A stretch of 64,000 nt of DNA from JAYWGN01 sp043778255 (lineage in GTDB: Bacteria; Bacteroidota; Bacteroidia; Chitinophagales; Chitinophagaceae), in contig JAYWGN010000058.1 of the NCBI GenBank assembly GCA_043778255.1, positions 1-64,000 on the forward strand, given 5' to 3'. The translations under genes were made by a program, and so were the position numbers. The notes beneath the pieces were generated by a model. The model had not been told where the DNA came from, searched no databases, and saw nothing but the letters and a program-made list of their open reading frames with translations. Shown piece by piece: positions 41,931 to 50,176 of the stretch (within the stretch, counting starts at the first letter, position 1; each line of letters begins with the position of its first letter).

Positions 41931-41962
41931 TTTGTTAGGTTAGTCTAACTTTTATACTTTTG
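41931..41962 (+). promoter_or_regulatory. complete promoter of the TonB receptor
   Basis: TTTG at 41931-41934 and TACTTTTG at 41955-41962 are 20 bases apart, the standard -33/-7 spacing. The receptor ATG follows at 41985. The operator at 41935-41953 fills the spacer. Confidence 0.7.
41935..41953. promoter_or_regulatory. DtxR/MntR-type operator in the mntR/receptor intergenic region
   Basis: TTAGGTTAGTCTAACTTTT closely matches the well-known DtxR/IdeR box TTAGGTTAGSCTAACCTAA; the core GTTAG-T-CTAAC is a perfect inverted repeat centred at 41944. It occupies the spacer between the -33 and -7 elements of the receptor promoter and lies about 25-40 bases upstream of the repressor's own start. Occupancy would block the receptor promoter and probably autoregulate mntR-mntH. 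Match to the consensus is seen; binding by this protein is inference. Confidence 0.7.
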
Positions 41963-41984
41963 TTAATCAAATTAATTTTTTTAA

Positions 41985-44246
41985 ATGAAACTACTAATAT
42001 TACTACTCTCAACTTTTATAGTTTGTAATAACAATATACTTGCACAACATACAGTTGTAAATGGCTTGGTTATGTATAAAAACGATGTTATAAAAGGTGC
42101 AACAATTACATTAGTAGCAACTAAATTAAAAACCAAAACTGATACTTTAGGCTACTTTACATTAAACAATGTTGAAGCTGGAAAATATGTACTAAAAATT
42201 ACTGCTGTTGGTTACTTACCATTTTTTAAAATTATAAGCACTGATACATTATTGAACGTAATAAATATTGCCTTACAGAAAAACATAACACAACAAACTG
42301 AAGTTGTAGTAACAGGTACATTAAAAGAAGTGAATAGAATGGAAAGTCCTGTACCTGTGGAGGTGTATAGTAATACGTATTTTAAAAAAAATCCTACGTC
42401 CTGTATATTTGATGCTTTACAAAATGTAAATGGTGTAAGACCACAACTAAATTGCAATATTTGTAACACTGGCGATATTCATATTAATGGGTTGGAAGGG
42501 CCCTATACTATGGTATTAATTGACGGTATGCCGTTAGTTAGTTCACTTTCTACAGTATATGGATTGTCGGGTATTCCTAATAGTTTAATTGATCGTATTG
42601 AAATTGTAAAAGGCCCTGCATCCTCATTATACGGTAGCGAAGCAGTGGGTGGACTAATTAATATAATTACAAAAAACCCCAGTAAAGCCTCAACATTAGC
42701 AATAGATGTAATGAGTACAAGTTGGTTAGAAACTAATGTGGACTTAGGGTTTAAAGTAAAAATAGGAAAAATTGCAACAATATTAAATGGGATTAATGTA
42801 TATAATTATGGAAATATAGTTGATAACAACCATGATAATTTTACAGATGTAACTTTACAAAAAAGAATTTCAGTATTTCAAAAATGGAAATTTAATAGAA
42901 AAGAAAATAGACTCTTTAATTTTTCAGGTAGGTATTACAATGAAAACCGTTGGGGAGGAGATGTGCGGTGGACAAAGCAATACAGAGGTGGCGATAGTAT
43001 ATATGGCGAAAGTATACACACAAAACGAGCCGAAGTTATGGGTGCCTATCAATTGCCTAGTAAACAAAAATTAGTACTCTCATTTAGTTACAATAACCAT
43101 AACCAAAATAGTAGGTATGGAACTACTGTGTACGATGCTGTACAGCAAATTGCATTTGCTCAACTAACTTGGGATAAACCCATAAAAAAACATAACTTAC
43201 TACTTGGCACAGCTGTACGGTACACTTACTATAACGATAATACAACTGCAACTTTAAATGCTGATAAAATTGTATTGCCAGGTATATTTATTCAAAATGA
43301 AATAACATTAAATGATAACCATAAATTGTTAGTAGGATTAAGGTATGACTACCATTCGGTTCATAAAAGCATATATACACCAAGGGTTGCTTATAAATGG
43401 TTAATAAATCAACAAAATATTATAAGAGTAAATGCTGGTACTGGCTTTAGGGTGGTAAACTTATTTACTGAAGATCATGCTGCCCTTACAGGAGCTAGAG
43501 ATGTAGTAATAAAAAACGAACTAAAGCCCGAAAAAACTTACAATATAAATGTGAACTACCTAAAAAAAATATACCTTAATAATGGTTCATTTTTGGGAGT
43601 AGATATGAGTAGCTGGTACACATATTTTAATAACCGCATAATTGCCGATTATGACACTGACCCTAATAAAATACTATACGATAATTTGAATGGCTTTGCC
43701 GAAAGTAAAGGAGTAACTACTAATATAGATTACACATTTACCAACGGTATAAAAATGGTAATTGGCGCTACATATATGGATGTAAGCACTACAAACAATA
43801 AGGTTAAAAGTCAGCAAATATTAACCGAACATTTTACTGCAACATGGGCAATTAGTTATAAAATTGAAAAAATAAAATTAGGTATAGATTATACAGGAAA
43901 TGTATATAGCCCAATGCGGTTGCCTATATTGGGCAAATTAGACCCACGGCAAAGTACATCGCCTTGGTGGAGTATTCAAAACGTTCAATTGGTTTATGAT
44001 GGGTTTAAAAGTGTAGAATTATACGGTGGAGTAAAAAATTTATTAAACTTTTTGCCTACAAAAAATAACCCTTTTATAATTGCCAATACAAATGACCCAT
44101 TTGATAAAAATGTAACTTATGATAACAATGGACAAGTACTGGCTACGCCTACAAACCCTTATGCATTAACGTTTGACCCTAATTATGTATATGCACCCAA
44201 TATTGGTATACGGTGTTTTGTTGGGTTACGCTTTTCGCTAAAATGA
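41985..44246 (+). CDS. TonB-dependent receptor, probably for a metal complex
   Basis: The 753-residue receptor has a signal peptide (LLILLLSTFIVCNNNILAQ). A CarboxypepD-reg-like domain follows (HTVVNGLVMYKNDVIKGATITL), then a plug with QTEVVVTGTLKEVNRMESPVPVEVY, RPQLNCNICNTGDIHINGLEGPYTMVLIDGMPL and DRIEIVKGPASSLYGSEAVGGLINIITKNP. The barrel ends GIRCFVGLRFSLK. The CNxCNTGDIxINGLEG plug motif contains two cysteines near the ligand-facing loop. Its promoter overlaps a DtxR-type operator and it is divergent from mntR-mntH, so import of a manganese or iron species is likely. Confidence 0.94.
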   Translation: MKLLILLLSTFIVCNNNILAQHTVVNGLVMYKNDVIKGATITLVATKLKTKTDTLGYFTLNNVEAGKYVLKITAVGYLPFFKIISTDTLLNVINIALQKNITQQTEVVVTGTLKEVNRMESPVPVEVYSNTYFKKNPTSCIFDALQNVNGVRPQLNCNICNTGDIHINGLEGPYTMVLIDGMPLVSSLSTVYGLSGIPNSLIDRIEIVKGPASSLYGSEAVGGLINIITKNPSKASTLAIDVMSTSWLETNVDLGFKVKIGKIATILNGINVYNYGNIVDNNHDNFTDVTLQKRISVFQKWKFNRKENRLFNFSGRYYNENRWGGDVRWTKQYRGGDSIYGESIHTKRAEVMGAYQLPSKQKLVLSFSYNNHNQNSRYGTTVYDAVQQIAFAQLTWDKPIKKHNLLLGTAVRYTYYNDNTTATLNADKIVLPGIFIQNEITLNDNHKLLVGLRYDYHSVHKSIYTPRVAYKWLINQQNIIRVNAGTGFRVVNLFTEDHAALTGARDVVIKNELKPEKTYNINVNYLKKIYLNNGSFLGVDMSSWYTYFNNRIIADYDTDPNKILYDNLNGFAESKGVTTNIDYTFTNGIKMVIGATYMDVSTTNNKVKSQQILTEHFTATWAISYKIEKIKLGIDYTGNVYSPMRLPILGKLDPRQSTSPWWSIQNVQLVYDGFKSVELYGGVKNLLNFLPTKNNPFIIANTNDPFDKNVTYDNNGQVLATPTNPYALTFDPNYVYAPNIGIRCFVGLRFSLK

Positions 44247-44297
44247 TAGCTTTAGTATGTTAACCAAAATAAAATACCTAACTTTTGTATAAGTTTA

Positions 44298-44305
44298 TAC
44301 ATTTG
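44298..44305 (+). promoter_or_regulatory. Bacteroidota -7 element (TACATTTG)
   Basis: TACATTTG ends 16 bases before the lipoprotein ATG at 44322. Confidence 0.5.
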
Positions 44306-44321
44306 CATAAACTAACTTGAT

Positions 44322-45422
44322 ATGAAACATTTTTTTTTAATATTAGTAATTGTACTAAGCATTTTTGCATGCAAAAATAAAAGCGAAAAAAGTAGTACCC
44401 CAATTGTTACTATTGAAAATGAATTTACCAAACAATTTGCTAATATTGAATTGCCAATAACAGTGGCTGACACTACAATTGATAGAAATAAACAATCGGA
44501 AAAACCACTTAAAATATATGGAAAAAAATATTTTCCTGATAGTTTGTTTGCCACTTATTTTGAGCGAAGCGAAAAACTAAACTACTACTCAATTGGCAAA
44601 GCCCAAAACCTTGACCAAGAAATATATGTAATAATGAAAGCCACAAATGGCACAAAAAAAGCAGCCTACTTACTCTGTTACGATAACCAATTAAATTATA
44701 AAGATGGTGCATTGCTTTGCAAAACAGATGAGCTAACCCGTACTAGCTTTATGGCTACCTTAAAAAAAGATTTTAATATTACCATACGTAAAACAGAATA
44801 TATACAAGGCGAAGAACCAAAGCTTACTGAAAGCTTTATGGTATTTAACAATATAGGTGTACTTGGCGAAATGGTAACAAATGATAGCGATGAAGAAATG
44901 GATTTGAACAATCCGATTGATACCTTACAACAAACTAAAAAATATACGGGTGATTATTATTACGATAAGAAAAACTTTGTGAGTTTAAGAGATAGTAAGG
45001 ATAGTGGTAAACTAATTTTCTTTTACCATTTTGAAAAAAATAAACAAGATTGTAATGGCGAAATAAAAGATGTAATATATATGACCGGAAGCAGCACAGC
45101 AGTGTTTATGAAAGATGGCGACCCTTGCAAAATAAACATCACCTTTAGTGGCAATAACCTTAGCATAGTAGAGGAGAGTGGCTGTGGTAACAAACGCCCA
45201 TTGGATTGTGATTTGAATGGTACATTTACCAAAAAAACAAAAAAAGTAGATAACAGTAAAAAAGATAAAAGTAAGCCTTTGCCAATAACCGAAGTAACAG
45301 ATGGCACTAAAAAACCAGTAAATACTACTAAAAAACCAGCTGTAAAAAAACCAACTGCAAAGCCAGCACCAAAGCCAACTACAACTACAAAGCCTGCTGT
45401 AAAGCAAGTGGAAGTACAATAG
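44322..45422 (+). CDS. lipoprotein of unknown function with Lys/Pro/Thr-rich tail
   Basis: A lipoprotein signal (MKHFFLILVIVLSIFACKNK, Cys17 in the lipobox) is followed by about 290 residues without a family I recognise. The C-terminal 60 residues are a low-complexity cationic tail (TKKPVNTTKKPAVKKPTAKPAPKPTTTTKPAVKQ) of the kind seen in cell-wall-spanning linkers. It has its own promoter and no obvious operon partner. Confidence 0.65.
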   Translation: MKHFFLILVIVLSIFACKNKSEKSSTPIVTIENEFTKQFANIELPITVADTTIDRNKQSEKPLKIYGKKYFPDSLFATYFERSEKLNYYSIGKAQNLDQEIYVIMKATNGTKKAAYLLCYDNQLNYKDGALLCKTDELTRTSFMATLKKDFNITIRKTEYIQGEEPKLTESFMVFNNIGVLGEMVTNDSDEEMDLNNPIDTLQQTKKYTGDYYYDKKNFVSLRDSKDSGKLIFFYHFEKNKQDCNGEIKDVIYMTGSSTAVFMKDGDPCKINITFSGNNLSIVEESGCGNKRPLDCDLNGTFTKKTKKVDNSKKDKSKPLPITEVTDGTKKPVNTTKKPAVKKPTAKPAPKPTTTTKPAVKQVEVQ

Positions 45423-45473
45423 AATTTTTAAGCAATTTTTTTTATTTCTGCTTAAAAAAATAAAACTTTAATA

Positions 45474-45487
45474 CTAACAACTGTTAG
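45474..45487. promoter_or_regulatory. short palindrome upstream of the phosphorylase gene
   Basis: CTAACA-AC-TGTTAG is a perfect 6-bp inverted repeat 80 bases before the ATG at 45570. It could be an operator, but such short palindromes also arise by chance. Confidence 0.25.
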
Positions 45488-45569
45488 CTAAAGTTTACAA
45501 CAAAATAATGTGTAAGTAGTATGCATTATTTTTTTTTGTTTATCTTGCCGCCCAACCCATATATAAAAC

Positions 45570-47234
45570 ATGACCAACATTTTTGAACATTACAATTTGC
45601 CTTATGCAATTAACGAAAAATACAAAAAAAGAGCTGCTTATTTTTCAATGGAATTTGCTGTACATCAACCTTTAAAAATATATAGTGGTGGTCTTGGTTT
45701 TTTGGCTGGCAGCCACATGAGGAGTGCTTACGAACTTAACCAAAACCTGGTAGGTATTGGTATATTATGGAAGTTTGGTTACTATGACCAAGCTCGTAAT
45801 GCCGACCAAACTTTGCAAGTAACTTGGACCGAAAAAAATACTTCCTTTTTAGAAGATACAGGTATTAAATTTCAAATACCAATACATGACCATAATGTAT
45901 GGGTAAAAGTAATGTACCTTAACCCCGAAACGTTTAAATCGGCTCCATTGTTTTTGTTGAGTACCGATGTGCCAGAAAATGACCATGTAAGCCAAACCAT
46001 TACCCATAGGCTTTACGATGGTAATGCCGCTACCAAAATAGCACAGTTTATACTACTTGGTATTGGTGGTGCCAAGCTGTTAGATATTATTAATTACAAT
46101 GCCGAAATATATCATTTGAACGAAGCTCATGCTATATCATCGGCATTTTATTTGCTTAACAAATTTAAAACACCCGAAGAAGTAAAAAAACGATTGGTGT
46201 TTACTACCCATACCCCCGAAGAAGCAGGTAACGAAAAACACGATATTTATTTGTGCCACAAAATGGGCTACTTTTATGGTAAAACATTGGAGGAGGTTAG
46301 GCAATTAACTGGCACTACCGACGATAAATTTAACCACAGCCTTTGTGCTTTACGCTTTGCTAAAATTGCCAATGGCGTATCGCAATTGCATGGTGAGGTG
46401 AGCAAATTAATGTGGGGTAAGTACGAGGGTATTTGCCAAATAAAAGCTATAACTAATGCGCAAAACTGGACTTACTGGTCGGATAAGCAATTGTATAAAT
46501 ATATGGAGTCCGATAATGATGCTGCTTTTGATGACCGTAAATTTTACTTAAAGAAAAGAGCTTTTGAAATTGTGGCAGACCAAACAGGTAAAGTATTTGA
46601 CCCAAAAGTACTTACTATTGTGTGGGCTCGTCGCTTTGCTGGTTACAAACGAGCCGATATGCTAACTTGGGATATTGCCAGGTTTGAAGCATTGCTTAAC
46701 AACCCAAAATACCCAGTACAATTAATATGGGCTGGTAAGCCTTACCCATTGGATCATCCGGCCATTGACCAATTTAACAGCCTTGTACAATTAAGTAAAA
46801 AGTACAAAAATATGGCAGTGCTTACTGGCTACGAACTAAGCCTTAGTAAGCGAATGAAACAAGCAAGTGATGTATGGCTCAACAACCCCCGTGTACCCCG
46901 AGAAGCTAGTGGTACAAGTGGTATGACGGCTGCAATGAACGGTGCAGTAAACTTTAGTACCAACGATGGTTGGATCCCCGAATTTATTAATAACGGCCAC
47001 AACGGATTTGTAGTGCCACCTATTGATTATATGAATGTAAGTACACACGACCAAGATGAGTATGACTTACACCAACTATACCAAATACTAGAGCAACAAA
47101 TTGCCCCAATTTACTACGACCAATACGATACTTGGCGTAATATAATACAAAATGGAATGCATGATGTGAGGTTCAAATTTGATAGTAATCGTATGGCGGA
47201 TCAGTATTATGAAATGATGTACCACCACAATTAA
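45570..47234 (+). CDS. glgP: short GT35-type alpha-glucan phosphorylase-like protein (PLP lysine absent)
   Basis: The 554-residue protein matches the short bacterial glycogen phosphorylase lineage: AAYFSMEFAVHQPLKIYSGGLGFLAGSHMRSAYELN, LVFTTHTPEEAGNEKHD, TIVWARRFAGYKRADML, VQLIWAGKPYPLDHPAI and NPRVPREASGTSGMTAAMNGAVNFSTNDGW. In phosphorylases the corresponding block is EASGTxxMKxxxNG, with the lysine binding PLP. Here Met452 is followed by Thr453 (ACG at 46926). Without PLP the normal phosphorolysis cannot proceed as known, so the name is by homology. It has no glycogen-gene neighbours and ends at a clear terminator. Confidence 0.82.
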   Translation: MTNIFEHYNLPYAINEKYKKRAAYFSMEFAVHQPLKIYSGGLGFLAGSHMRSAYELNQNLVGIGILWKFGYYDQARNADQTLQVTWTEKNTSFLEDTGIKFQIPIHDHNVWVKVMYLNPETFKSAPLFLLSTDVPENDHVSQTITHRLYDGNAATKIAQFILLGIGGAKLLDIINYNAEIYHLNEAHAISSAFYLLNKFKTPEEVKKRLVFTTHTPEEAGNEKHDIYLCHKMGYFYGKTLEEVRQLTGTTDDKFNHSLCALRFAKIANGVSQLHGEVSKLMWGKYEGICQIKAITNAQNWTYWSDKQLYKYMESDNDAAFDDRKFYLKKRAFEIVADQTGKVFDPKVLTIVWARRFAGYKRADMLTWDIARFEALLNNPKYPVQLIWAGKPYPLDHPAIDQFNSLVQLSKKYKNMAVLTGYELSLSKRMKQASDVWLNNPRVPREASGTSGMTAAMNGAVNFSTNDGWIPEFINNGHNGFVVPPIDYMNVSTHDQDEYDLHQLYQILEQQIAPIYYDQYDTWRNIIQNGMHDVRFKFDSNRMADQYYEMMYHHN

Positions 47235-47257
47235 GAGAAGATTAAAATTAACATACC

Positions 47258-47293
47258 AAAATACCAAGTTATTATAATTTGGTATTTTTTTTT
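47258..47293 (+). terminator. rho-independent terminator of the phosphorylase gene
   Basis: AAATACCAA and TTGGTATTT form a 9-10 bp stem with an 11-base AT-rich loop, followed by a T-run. Confidence 0.85.
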
Positions 47294-47350
47294 ATGCAAA
47301 AAAATATAAAATGTAACTTAGCACATTATAATACTAATTGAAAATAATAT

Positions 47351-47821
47351 ATGAAAGCAGCAAGTGTAGCTGATTTAAAAAAAGAACTAGTAACCTTGCC
47401 AAATGCCCAACTAGTGGAGCTTTGCTTAAAGTTAGTAAAGTTTAAAAAAGAAAATAAAGAGGTACTATCGTTTTTACTATACGATGCACATGATGTACCT
47501 ACTTATATTGAAAATTGTAAGTTGGCTATGGATAATGAATTTGAAAATGTACAGCTTAACAGTACTTATTTTGCTAAAAAAACAATAAGGAAAATATTAA
47601 AACTTAATCAAAAATATGTAAAGTGTAGTGGCTCCACTTTGGTGGATGTTGAACTGCTCATTCACTTTTGCAGTAACTTTAAAAAGTTAGGTACCAAAAT
47701 AAATGGTGATTATGTGTTGGGGAATATATACGATAATCAAACTAAAAAAATACAAAAAATCATAGCAACCTTACACGAAGATTTGCAATATGATTATTTG
47801 CAAAAAATAAAACAACTTTAA
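47351..47821 (+). CDS. conserved hypothetical protein (unknown)
   Basis: The 156-residue soluble protein is helical and lysine-rich: AASVADLKKELVTLPNAQLVELCLKLVKFKKENKEVLSFLLYDAHDVPTYIEN, then TIRKILKLNQKYVKCSGSTLVDVELLIHFCSNFKKL. It resembles proteins I recall as unnamed in Chitinophagaceae, with no catalytic motif. Its stop overlaps the 3' end of the next gene on the opposite strand by four bases. Confidence 0.6.
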   Translation: MKAASVADLKKELVTLPNAQLVELCLKLVKFKKENKEVLSFLLYDAHDVPTYIENCKLAMDNEFENVQLNSTYFAKKTIRKILKLNQKYVKCSGSTLVDVELLIHFCSNFKKLGTKINGDYVLGNIYDNQTKKIQKIIATLHEDLQYDYLQKIKQL

Positions 47822-48237
47822 ACTTCAGCAACTAAGCTTTCTTCTACCACTTCAATTGGTGTGGTAATTTCATCTTCAATTTTGGCAACTTCAGCTTCAG
47901 TAGTAGTTGTAGCTGCTTCTACAGCCATGTTTTTAATAGTTAGTTTAAATTCGCCACTTAGTGTAAATTCTAATTGATGGCTTTGTAAGGTTTGCTTTAT
48001 TGTTTCATCGGCTTGCAGCAAAGCCACAAACTCATTAGCAAAGGGTGATGGTTTTTGTAGGTAATTAATACGTCCATTTAACAATTGTATATTGGTAAAG
48101 GTAAATTTCATTTTACGACCACCGGCTGCTCTTTCAAAGTCAGTATTGTTCATATTAAGCACCTGAACACCCTGAGTACTTTTTTTAATTAATAAATTAA
48201 TTACGGTTAAGTATTTTTTCCAAGTTTGGGTAAACAT
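47818..48237 (-). CDS. conserved Bacteroidota hypothetical protein
   Basis: The 139-residue protein opens MFTQTWKKYLTVINLLIKKSTQGVQVLNMNNTDFERAAGGRKMKFTFTNIQL, a start that is conserved among Bacteroidota proteins of unknown role. The middle (HQLEFTLSGEFKLTIKNM) is beta-like and the end is acidic and Thr-rich. No signal peptide is seen. It is followed upstream by a series of small RNA-binding-type genes on the same strand. Confidence 0.65.
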   Translation of the reverse strand: MFTQTWKKYLTVINLLIKKSTQGVQVLNMNNTDFERAAGGRKMKFTFTNIQLLNGRINYLQKPSPFANEFVALLQADETIKQTLQSHQLEFTLSGEFKLTIKNMAVEAATTTTEAEVAKIEDEITTPIEVVEESLVAEV

Positions 48238-48271
48238 AAGAGTGTGTTTTTGTTGTAAGGTACTTAATTTA

Positions 48272-48529
48272 TTATTGTTTTTCGTCGGTTAAGCGGGTAA
48301 ATACATTACCATTATATATACGAACCAACTCCATATTTTCAGTTTTTTTCCACTCTTCTACGTTTGCAGTAGTTACAATACGCCAAAAATTTTTGGCTTT
48401 TAACTCTTCATAATCTTTTGTTTGTACAAACAAACCCTTTACAGTACTACGTTCTTTAAAGTGTACATTTACTGTTTGTCCATTTCTTGTTTTGCTTTCC
48501 ACAAATTTTTCAATCATATCTGTTGTCAT
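48272..48529 (-). CDS. small conserved protein (often mislabelled short-chain dehydrogenase)
   Basis: The 85-residue protein (MIEKFVESKTRNGQTVNVHFKERSTVKGLFVQTKDYEELKAKNFWRIV...MELVRIYNGNVFTRL) belongs to a family in Bacteroidota that databases sometimes call a short-chain dehydrogenase, though it has no Rossmann fold. The small beta-rich sequence, with a Gly-Asn near the end (RIYNG), loosely recalls Sm-like proteins, but that is only a visual impression. It sits next to RRM and cold-shock genes. Confidence 0.6.
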   Translation of the reverse strand: MTTDMIEKFVESKTRNGQTVNVHFKERSTVKGLFVQTKDYEELKAKNFWRIVTTANVEEWKKTENMELVRIYNGNVFTRLTDEKQ

Positions 48530-48557
48530 ATTCCGTTATATTTTTTTAATATATAAA

Positions 48558-48600
48558 TAAAAAACAAGGAAACAGCAAATTAATGTATTGGCTGTTTCCT
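48558..48600 (-). terminator. terminator of the RRM gene
   Basis: On the minus strand AGGAAACAGC and GCTGTTTCCT form a perfect 10-bp stem, followed by TTGTTTTTTATTT. It lies 11 bases after the RRM stop. Confidence 0.88.
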
Positions 48601-48611
48601 ATTATAATGTA

Positions 48612-48890
48612 CTAGTATCTATTATTGTTGAAGCTATTTCGGTTGTCTTCTCTTGGTCTAGCTTCGCTTACTTTAATATTTTGTGTACCTACTGTTGATC
48701 CATTAAGTTCTTTTACAGCTGTATTAGCGGCTTCTTCATCTTTCATTTCTACAAAACCAAACCCACGGCTTTGGCTAGTAAATTTGTCCATTATTACTTT
48801 TGCTGATTGTACTGCACCATAAGTGGCGAATAATTGGTTAAGGTCGCTATCTTGTATATTGCTACCAAGGTTGCTTACGTAAATGTTCAT
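48612..48890 (-). CDS. RRM-type RNA-binding protein
   Basis: The 92-residue protein is a single RNA recognition motif with RNP2 IYVSNL (residues 3-8) and RNP1 RGFGFVEM, plus a short Arg/Asn-rich tail (REDNRNSFNNNRY). Such proteins bind single-stranded RNA and in bacteria are often induced by cold. It has a long leader (see below), a T-run terminator and a neighbouring cold-shock gene. Confidence 0.93.
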   Translation of the reverse strand: MNIYVSNLGSNIQDSDLNQLFATYGAVQSAKVIMDKFTSQSRGFGFVEMKDEEAANTAVKELNGSTVGTQNIKVSEARPREDNRNSFNNNRY

Positions 48891-49025
48891 TGCTTTAAAT
48901 TTATTTTTTTAAATTGATTAAATTAATTGAGCAATAAGCAGATGTAAAAAATTGTACTTGATTGAAACGAAAATTATAAATTCGTTTACAGAAACGTAGA
49001 ACTCAAATTATTAACTGCAAATATA
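48891..49025 (-). promoter_or_regulatory. promoter and about 120-base leader of the RRM gene
   Basis: TATATTTG (minus strand, 49025-49018) fits the -7 element, so the mRNA would carry a leader of roughly 120 bases before the ATG at 48890. The leader contains a 7-bp stem AAACGAA/TTCGTTT at 48965-48987. Most genes here have leaders under 30 bases. Confidence 0.45.
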
Positions 49026-49092
49026 CAGATTATAGTTGGTAGCAGTGTATTTATATTGCTTTATGGCAAAGCCAAAATGCATTTGACAAGGC

Positions 49093-49539
49093 TTATTTTA
49101 CCAATTTAACATTAATTGCATTAGCTCCTTTTGGTCCCATTTCTGTTTCGTAAGTTACTTTATTATTCTCTTTAAGTTGCTCTGTAAGGGCATTTGCATG
49201 TACAAATACACTCTCTTGGGTTTCCATATCTTTTATAAATCCATAACCCTTGGCATCGTTAAAAAACGTAACTATTCCGGTTCGTATAAGGTCATCGGGG
49301 TTGAGCGGCTCTTGTTTACGTACACCTATTTCTACATCTTCTAGGTTTGTAATTATTTTTTTACGAGGGTCTTGAGGCATGTTGGTAAGGTTGCCATACT
49401 CATCTATATAAGCCAACATACTGTCTAAGTTGTTGCCATCTTTTGTGTTTTCTTTTCTTTCTAATTTTTTTTCTGCTTTGTCTTTTTTATTTTGTCGCTT
49501 TTTATTTTCTCGTTCTTTTTTGTTCCAAGTTTCTGCCAT
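49093..49539 (-). CDS. cold-shock domain protein with basic N-terminal region
   Basis: The 148-residue protein has a Lys/Glu-rich N-terminus (NKKERENKKRQNKKDKAEKKLERKE) and a linker. Its C-terminal cold-shock domain (about 85-148) reads TGIVTFFNDAKGYGFIKDMETQESVFVHANAL, containing the nucleic-acid-binding K-G-Y-G-F-I and V-F-V-H motifs. It probably binds single-stranded RNA or DNA. Free-standing with no obvious operon partner. Confidence 0.9.
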   Translation of the reverse strand: MAETWNKKERENKKRQNKKDKAEKKLERKENTKDGNNLDSMLAYIDEYGNLTNMPQDPRKKIITNLEDVEIGVRKQEPLNPDDLIRTGIVTFFNDAKGYGFIKDMETQESVFVHANALTEQLKENNKVTYETEMGPKGANAINVKLVK

Positions 49540-49670
49540 AATGTATAATTGTACTTTTTTTTGGTGGGTGTATTACAGTACCAGTATAGGTAGTAGTAGG
49601 GTAGTGGCTAATACAATTATTCCACTATTTGGTACAAAGATAATGTAATTATACAAGTGTGCAAAATTGA

Positions 49671-50162
49671 TTAATACACCACACTAGTGGGCAGTTCTGT
49701 AATGCTATCAGTAGTAATTGATTGGTATTTTTTTAATGTTTTGTTATAGTAACTAATTATTATTTTATGGTTATGCTTAAACTCTGCATTTATTTTTACA
49801 GCACTTTTCAATATTATTTTATAGCAATTTGTTTGTTTTTGTTGCAATAATGGAATTTTTTGTGTTGACTGACCATTAAAGAAATCATAATAAACCGGTA
49901 AATTAACTACCTTTTCAATCAAAAATTTGTAGCTTTTTCTATTAATAAGTACACTTTTTAGTAGGGGTGCTTTTGTATTATCCATTTCACAAAATATATA
50001 GTATTGGGTATTTGGAAGCTCAGGTACTGTATTGTCTCCAGCAGGTAACTTGGGTATATTGCCCATTGGTAATGTATATTCGTAGGCTATTATATTTTTT
50101 ATTTTTTGTGCATGTAATTTTAGCGTAGCTCCAATTACACATAATAAAAGTATGGTTTTCAT
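49671..50162 (-). CDS. secreted protein of unknown function
   Basis: The 163-residue product starts with a signal peptide (MKTILLLCVIGATLKLHAQ). The mature part is Lys/Tyr/Asn-rich with alternating beta-like segments (CEMDNTKAPLLKSVLINRKSYKFLIEKVVNLPVYYDFF). No family recognised. It sits 14 bases downstream of cmk on the same strand, so it may be co-transcribed. Confidence 0.6.
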   Translation of the reverse strand: MKTILLLCVIGATLKLHAQKIKNIIAYEYTLPMGNIPKLPAGDNTVPELPNTQYYIFCEMDNTKAPLLKSVLINRKSYKFLIEKVVNLPVYYDFFNGQSTQKIPLLQQKQTNCYKIILKSAVKINAEFKHNHKIIISYYNKTLKKYQSITTDSITELPTSVVY

Positions 50163-50176
50163 ATTTTTTAGTATTT

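Noticed and set aside
45425..45458. Terminator-like stem TTTTTAAGCA/TGCTTAAAAA after the lipoprotein gene
   Set aside because: The stem is perfect but no T-run follows on the plus strand, so termination is not supported.
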